Positions 60,181-64,000 of a stretch of 64,000 nucleotides of DNA are shown one piece after another. Position numbers and translations under genes: made by a program. Under the pieces are notes generated by a model. The model worked only from the letters and a program-made list of their open reading frames with translations. It did not search any database and was not told the DNA's origin. Position 1 is the stretch's first letter. The number at the start of each line of letters is the position of its first letter. Origin of the DNA: Pseudomonas caspiana (lineage in GTDB: Bacteria > Pseudomonadota > Gammaproteobacteria > Pseudomonadales > Pseudomonadaceae); the NCBI RefSeq assembly GCF_002158995.1, contig NZ_LOHF01000007.1:62001-126000 (forward strand), given 5' to 3'.

Positions 60181-61779
60181 ATGGGACATACGCCGTTCAA
60201 ACCATTACTCCTGACCGCTGCCTTGCTGGCATGTGCGCCTTTGGCCCATGCAAGCACGCTGGTCTACTGTTCGGAAGCCAGCCCGGCAGGGTTTGATCCA
60301 AGCCAGTACACCAGCGGCACGGACTTCGATGCCTCTGCTGAAACCGTCTTCAATCGTCTGACACAGTTCAAGCGCGGTGGCACCGAGGTTGAACCTGGGC
60401 TGGCCACACGCTGGGATGTTTCAAGCGACGGCCTGACCTATACCTTCCACCTGCGCCCCGGCGTAAAATTCCACACCACCGATTACTTCACCCCGACCAG
60501 GGACTTCAACGCCGATGACGTGCTGTTTACCTTCCAGCGGCTGCTGGACAGCAACCATCCGTTTCGCAAGGCATACCCGTCCGAATCGCCGTACTTCACT
60601 GATATGGGCATGAACACCACGATCAAGAGCGTCGAAAAAGTCGACGATCTGACCGTCAAGTTCAACCTCAACAACGTCGACGCTGCCTTTGTTCAGAACC
60701 TGGCGATGAGTTTCGCCTCCGTGCAGTCAGCTGAATATGCAGGCCAACTGCTCAAACAGGGCAAGGCCGAAGAACTCAATCAGAAGCCCATCGGCACAGG
60801 CCCCTTCGTCTTCAAGCGTTATCAGAAAGACGCCCAGATTCGTTACGACGCCAACACCGCCTACTGGAAGCCCGAGGATGTGAAACTTGATCACCTGATC
60901 TTTTCCATCAATGGCGACGCCGCAGTGAGACTGCAAAAGCTCAAGGCCGGAGAGTGCCAGGTCAGTGGTTATCCGCGCCCGCAAGACATTGAGCAGATGC
61001 AGAAGGACCCGAACCTCAAGGTCATAAGCCAGCCAGGGTTCAACCTAGGTTTCCTGGCTTACAACGTGACACATCCGCCGCTGGATCAACTCAAGGTCCG
61101 TCAGGCGCTGGACATGGCCATTGATAAACCCGCGATCATCAAGGCGGTTTACCAAAGTGCCGGGCAGCTGGCACAGAACGCCATCCCGCCCGGCCAATGG
61201 AGTTATGACCCAAGCATCAAGGACGCCCCGCACGATCCGGAAAAAGCAAAGCAACTGCTGAAAGAAGCTGGCGTCGCGCCAGGCACACAGATCAACCTGT
61301 GGGCCATGACCGTCCAGCGTGCCTCAAATCCTAATGCGCGCATGTCAGCGCAGATGATTCAGGCCGACTGGGCCAAGGTCGGCATCAAGGCCAACATCGT
61401 CAGTTATGAATGGGGCGAGTACATCAAACGCGCCAAAGCCGGTGAGCACGATGCGATGATTTATGGCTGGACCGGCGACAATGGCGACCCCGACAACTGG
61501 CTCGGCGTGCTGTACAGCTGCGCAGCAGTCAAAGGCAGCAACTACGCGAAATGGTGTGATCCTGCCTACGACAAGCTGGTGCAGAAAGCCAAGCTGACCA
61601 CGGATCGCGACGAGCGCATCAAGCTCTATCAGCAAGCGCAGCAGATCCTCAAGACGCAGGTGCCGATCACTCCGATTGCCAATTCCAGGGTCTTCCAGCC
61701 AATGCGCAAGGAAGTGCAGGACTTCAAACTGAGCCCCTTCGGCCTGACGCCTTTCTACGGTGTAAGTCTGACCAAATAA
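60181..61779 (+). CDS. DppA-like dipeptide-binding protein, copy 1
   Basis: A 532-residue periplasmic solute-binding protein of ABC family 5 with a signal peptide (FKPLLLTAALLACAPLAHA). It has the family features STLVYCSEASPAGFDPSQYTSG near the mature N-terminus, NADDVLFTFQRLLD, IGTGPFVFKRYQKD, RQALDMAIDKPAIIKAVY and YEWGEYIKRAKAGEHD. It captures di- or oligopeptides. The start at 60181 excludes a 27-codon upstream run. No permease genes are in the window. Confidence 0.93.
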   Translation: MGHTPFKPLLLTAALLACAPLAHASTLVYCSEASPAGFDPSQYTSGTDFDASAETVFNRLTQFKRGGTEVEPGLATRWDVSSDGLTYTFHLRPGVKFHTTDYFTPTRDFNADDVLFTFQRLLDSNHPFRKAYPSESPYFTDMGMNTTIKSVEKVDDLTVKFNLNNVDAAFVQNLAMSFASVQSAEYAGQLLKQGKAEELNQKPIGTGPFVFKRYQKDAQIRYDANTAYWKPEDVKLDHLIFSINGDAAVRLQKLKAGECQVSGYPRPQDIEQMQKDPNLKVISQPGFNLGFLAYNVTHPPLDQLKVRQALDMAIDKPAIIKAVYQSAGQLAQNAIPPGQWSYDPSIKDAPHDPEKAKQLLKEAGVAPGTQINLWAMTVQRASNPNARMSAQMIQADWAKVGIKANIVSYEWGEYIKRAKAGEHDAMIYGWTGDNGDPDNWLGVLYSCAAVKGSNYAKWCDPAYDKLVQKAKLTTDRDERIKLYQQAQQILKTQVPITPIANSRVFQPMRKEVQDFKLSPFGLTPFYGVSLTK

Positions 61780-62061
61780 CCGAACCTTTAGAAAAATTGG
61801 TAACACTGCCGCGCCAATCGAGTGCATTCAACACGTTTGACTGCGCACGATTGGTGCGCAAAACCTTCCTGAATGCGACGCGCAAACGATCAAATGCGTC
61901 AGAAATTACACTTATGCGACATTCGTGTACGCTCGTGCCACTCTTTGATACTTCTTTGGCGCCAACGCCTTGCTTTGGGTATGGCCCCTGCATAAGTATC
62001 GGCAAGATCGGCTCACAAGGTCAGATCCTCAATTTTAAAAATGACAACAACTGAGGCCACC
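61780..62061. other. Region between the two peptide-binding genes
   Basis: 282 bases without a gene and without a clear terminator. The second gene keeps its own ribosome site (GAGG, 62054). A promoter is likely in the AT-rich part near 62020-62045, but no box pair stands out. Confidence 0.35.
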
Positions 62062-63690
62062 ATGCTCAAACACGCGGTCATTCCGTTTCTACTCAGTGCA
62101 GGCTTGATCACTGCAGCTCCTTTCGCTCAAGCGGCATCGAACCTCGTGTTCTGCTCCGAAGGCAGCCCGGCCGGTTTCGACCCAGGCCAATACACCACCG
62201 GCACCGACTTTGACGCTGCCGCAGAAACCGTTTTCAACCGTCTGAGCCAGTTCGAACGTGGCGGCACCGCGGTAATTCCGGGCCTGGCCACCAAATGGGA
62301 TGTGTCCCCGGACGGCTTGACTTACACCTTCCACCTGCGTGAAGGCGTCAAGTTCCACACTACTCCGTACTTCAAGCCAACCCGCGAATTCAATGCTGAT
62401 GACGTGTTGTTCACTTTCAACCGCATGATCAACAAGGACGATCCATTCCGTAAGGCGTATCCGACCGAATTCCCGTACTTCACCGACATGGCGATGGACA
62501 CCAACATCACCAAGATCGAGAAGGTCGACGATCACACCGTCAAGATGACCCTCGGCACTGTCGATGCTGCTTTCATTCAGAACCTGGCCATGAGCTTCGC
62601 CTCTATTCAGTCCGCTGAATACGCAGCCAAGCTGCTCAAGGAAGGCAAGCCTGAGCTGATCAACCAGCAGCCGATCGGCACCGGCCCGTTCGTATTCAAG
62701 AGCTACCAGAAAGACTCCAACATCCGCTTCACCGGCAACAAGGATTACTGGAAGCCTGAAGACGTCAAAATCGACAACCTGATCTTCGCCATCACCACCG
62801 ACGCTTCGGTTCGTGCCCAGAAGCTCAAGAAAGGCGAATGCCAGATCACCGCTTACCCACGCCCTGCCGACCTTGCACCACTCAAGGCCGACAAGGACCT
62901 GAAGATGCCGGATCAGGCAGGCTTCAACCTGGGTTACATCGCCTACAACACGATGGACAAGATCAAGGGTAGCGATCAGCCAAACCCTCTGGCCATCAAA
63001 GAAGTTCGTCAGGCGCTGGACATGGCCGTGAACAAGCAAGGCATCATTGATGCGGTGTATCAGGGCGCGGGCCAGCTGGCTGTCAACGCCATGCCGCCGA
63101 CCCAGTGGTCCTACGACACCACCATCAAAGACGCACCGTTCGACGTTGAAAAAGCCAAGGCGCTGCTCAAGCAGGCCGGCATCAAGGAAGGCACCGAAAT
63201 CACCCTGTGGGCGATGCCGGTTCAGCGTCCTTACAACCCGAACGCCAAACTGATGGCCGAAATGCTCCAGTCTGACTGGAAGAAAATCGGCATCAACGTG
63301 AAGATCGTCAGCTACGAATGGGGCGAGTACATCAAGCGCGCCAAAGCGGGCGAAAACGGCGCGATGCTGATTGGCTGGAGCGGCGACAACGGTGATCCGG
63401 ACAACTGGCTCGGCACCCTGTTCGGCTGTGACGCCATCAATGGCAACAACTTCGCCAAATGGTGTGACAAGCCTTTCGATACCTTGATCCACCAGGCCAA
63501 GGAAACGACAGACCCGGCCAAGCGCACCGAGCTGTACAAACAGGCACAACATCTCCTCAAAGATGCCGTACCTATGACGCCTATCGCGCACTCAACGGTT
63601 TACCAACCGATGCGCACCTCCGTACAAGACTTCAAGATCAGCCCGTTTGGTCTGAACTCGTTCTACGGAGTTAGCGTCACCGGCAAGTAA
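62062..63690 (+). CDS. DppA-like dipeptide-binding protein, copy 2
   Basis: A 542-residue paralogue of the preceding gene: signal MLKHAVIPFLLSAGLITAAPFAQA, then SNLVFCSEGSPAGFDPGQYTTG, IGTGPFVFKSYQKDSN, VRQALDMAVNKQGIIDAVYQGAG and GWSGDNGDPDNWLGTLFGCD. The two differ mainly in a short insertion (DKIKGSDQPNPLAIKE, about 305-320). I chose the ATG at 62062 because GAGG is 6 bases upstream and it begins the signal peptide. It is followed by a strong terminator. Confidence 0.93.
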   Translation: MLKHAVIPFLLSAGLITAAPFAQAASNLVFCSEGSPAGFDPGQYTTGTDFDAAAETVFNRLSQFERGGTAVIPGLATKWDVSPDGLTYTFHLREGVKFHTTPYFKPTREFNADDVLFTFNRMINKDDPFRKAYPTEFPYFTDMAMDTNITKIEKVDDHTVKMTLGTVDAAFIQNLAMSFASIQSAEYAAKLLKEGKPELINQQPIGTGPFVFKSYQKDSNIRFTGNKDYWKPEDVKIDNLIFAITTDASVRAQKLKKGECQITAYPRPADLAPLKADKDLKMPDQAGFNLGYIAYNTMDKIKGSDQPNPLAIKEVRQALDMAVNKQGIIDAVYQGAGQLAVNAMPPTQWSYDTTIKDAPFDVEKAKALLKQAGIKEGTEITLWAMPVQRPYNPNAKLMAEMLQSDWKKIGINVKIVSYEWGEYIKRAKAGENGAMLIGWSGDNGDPDNWLGTLFGCDAINGNNFAKWCDKPFDTLIHQAKETTDPAKRTELYKQAQHLLKDAVPMTPIAHSTVYQPMRTSVQDFKISPFGLNSFYGVSVTGK

Positions 63691-63695
63691 GGATT

Positions 63696-63729
63696 AAATA
63701 ACTGCGCTGCAGTAGTGGCGCAGTTATTT
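63696..63729 (+). terminator. Terminator after the second peptide-binding gene
   Basis: AAATAACTGCGC / GCGCAGTTATTT, a 12-bp perfect stem with flanking A and T runs. Confidence 0.85.
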
Positions 63730-63766
63730 CCTTTCGTCGGTTATATAAAGTTAGTTGCGCAAAATA

Positions 63767-63839
63767 TGCAGAGCTGCCGAAGGCTGCGAATTACGGTGCG
63801 TCAGATACGACGTCATCGCAGCCTTCGGCAGCTCCTGCA
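63767..63839. repeat. REP doublet (REPIN), AGCTGCCGAAGGCTGCGA class
   Basis: Arms TGCAGAGCTGCCGAAGGCTG and CAGCCTTCGGCAGCTCCTGCA. Confidence 0.8.
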
Positions 63840-63959
63840 TAAACTGCGCTAACTACTTACATACAGAAGTTTCCTACGCGTTTTTAGGCATTCGGTACTA
63901 CATACAGTCTCGCCCGACGGACATACCTTCGAGGGCGCGAGCCAAGCTATTTCATTTTG

Positions 63960-64000
63960 TTACTGAGCAGTCGAGAAGGCTTCCAGCTTGCAGGCAATGC
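63960..64000 (-). CDS. Possible 3' end of a minus-strand gene
   Basis: The minus strand reads IACKLEAFSTAQ and then TAA at 63962-63960. The frame is open to the window edge but is only 13 codons, too short to identify. It may be chance. Confidence 0.25.
   Translation of the reverse strand, partial: IACKLEAFSTAQ

Noticed and set aside
62089..63591. Minus-strand frame of 500 codons across the second peptide-binding gene
   Set aside because: Antisense shadow; the plus strand encodes a complete binding protein with signal peptide.

Overview
The window is chromosomal DNA of a Pseudomonas, most likely of the P. syringae/P. fluorescens side of the genus. The gene order carA-dapB-dnaJ-dnaK-grpE-recN-fur-bamE-rnfH-ratA-smpB-lldR-lldP-lldD-dld-ssrA is the one known from Pseudomonas. 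The tmRNA tag reads ANDDNYGAQLAA, and nearly every intergenic gap carries Pseudomonas-type REP doublets (REPINs). The species call is inference.

Region 1 (1-18.2 kb) is conserved core. It holds the 5' end and leader of carA, dapB, the heat-shock genes dnaJ, dnaK and grpE (two sigma-32 promoters are readable), recN with a LexA box, and fur divergent from bamE. It continues with rnfH/ratA divergent from smpB, the L-/D-lactate operon lldPD-dld with its repressor gene lldR and a perfect operator, and ssrA.

Region 2 (18.13-22.84 kb) is a small AT-richer island at the 3' end of ssrA, bounded on the right by a degenerate second copy of the ssrA 3' end. It holds an overlapping TPR-like/HEPN-like gene pair, a HEPN-like zinc-ribbon protein, an HExxH metalloprotease, an amber-interrupted integrase and another amber-interrupted remnant. 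This looks like a decaying defence or toxin island and is one of the two most interesting parts. Region 3 (22.8-34.1 kb) is a patchwork of small lipoproteins and exported proteins, gene remnants, an MFS exporter, a flavin monooxygenase and two DUF3077-type loci. Both of those loci are preceded by the same three-way-junction RNA leader; in one copy a loop can pair over 11 bp with the Shine-Dalgarno.

Region 4 (32.8-39.5 kb) looks like the lower part of D-lysine/pipecolate catabolism: AraC regulator, cupin, aminotransferase, HglS (2-oxoadipate to 2-hydroxyglutarate) and AmaA (L-pipecolate oxidase). The semialdehyde dehydrogenase AmaB is absent. Region 5 (39.9-46.1 kb) has a DoxX protein next to a secreted esterase, small membrane proteins, a DUF3182 protein overlapping an alpha/beta hydrolase, and a zinc alcohol dehydrogenase.

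Region 6 (46.4-51.7 kb) is a galactarate/glucarate catabolic group (garD, transporter, kdgD, GntR regulator) with shared operator-like motifs. Region 7 (51.8-56.4 kb) has a YddA-like ABC exporter, the redox two-component pair RoxSR and a SIMPL protein. Region 8 (56.6-63.7 kb) has two tandem HET-C proteins followed by two tandem DppA-like peptide-binding proteins.
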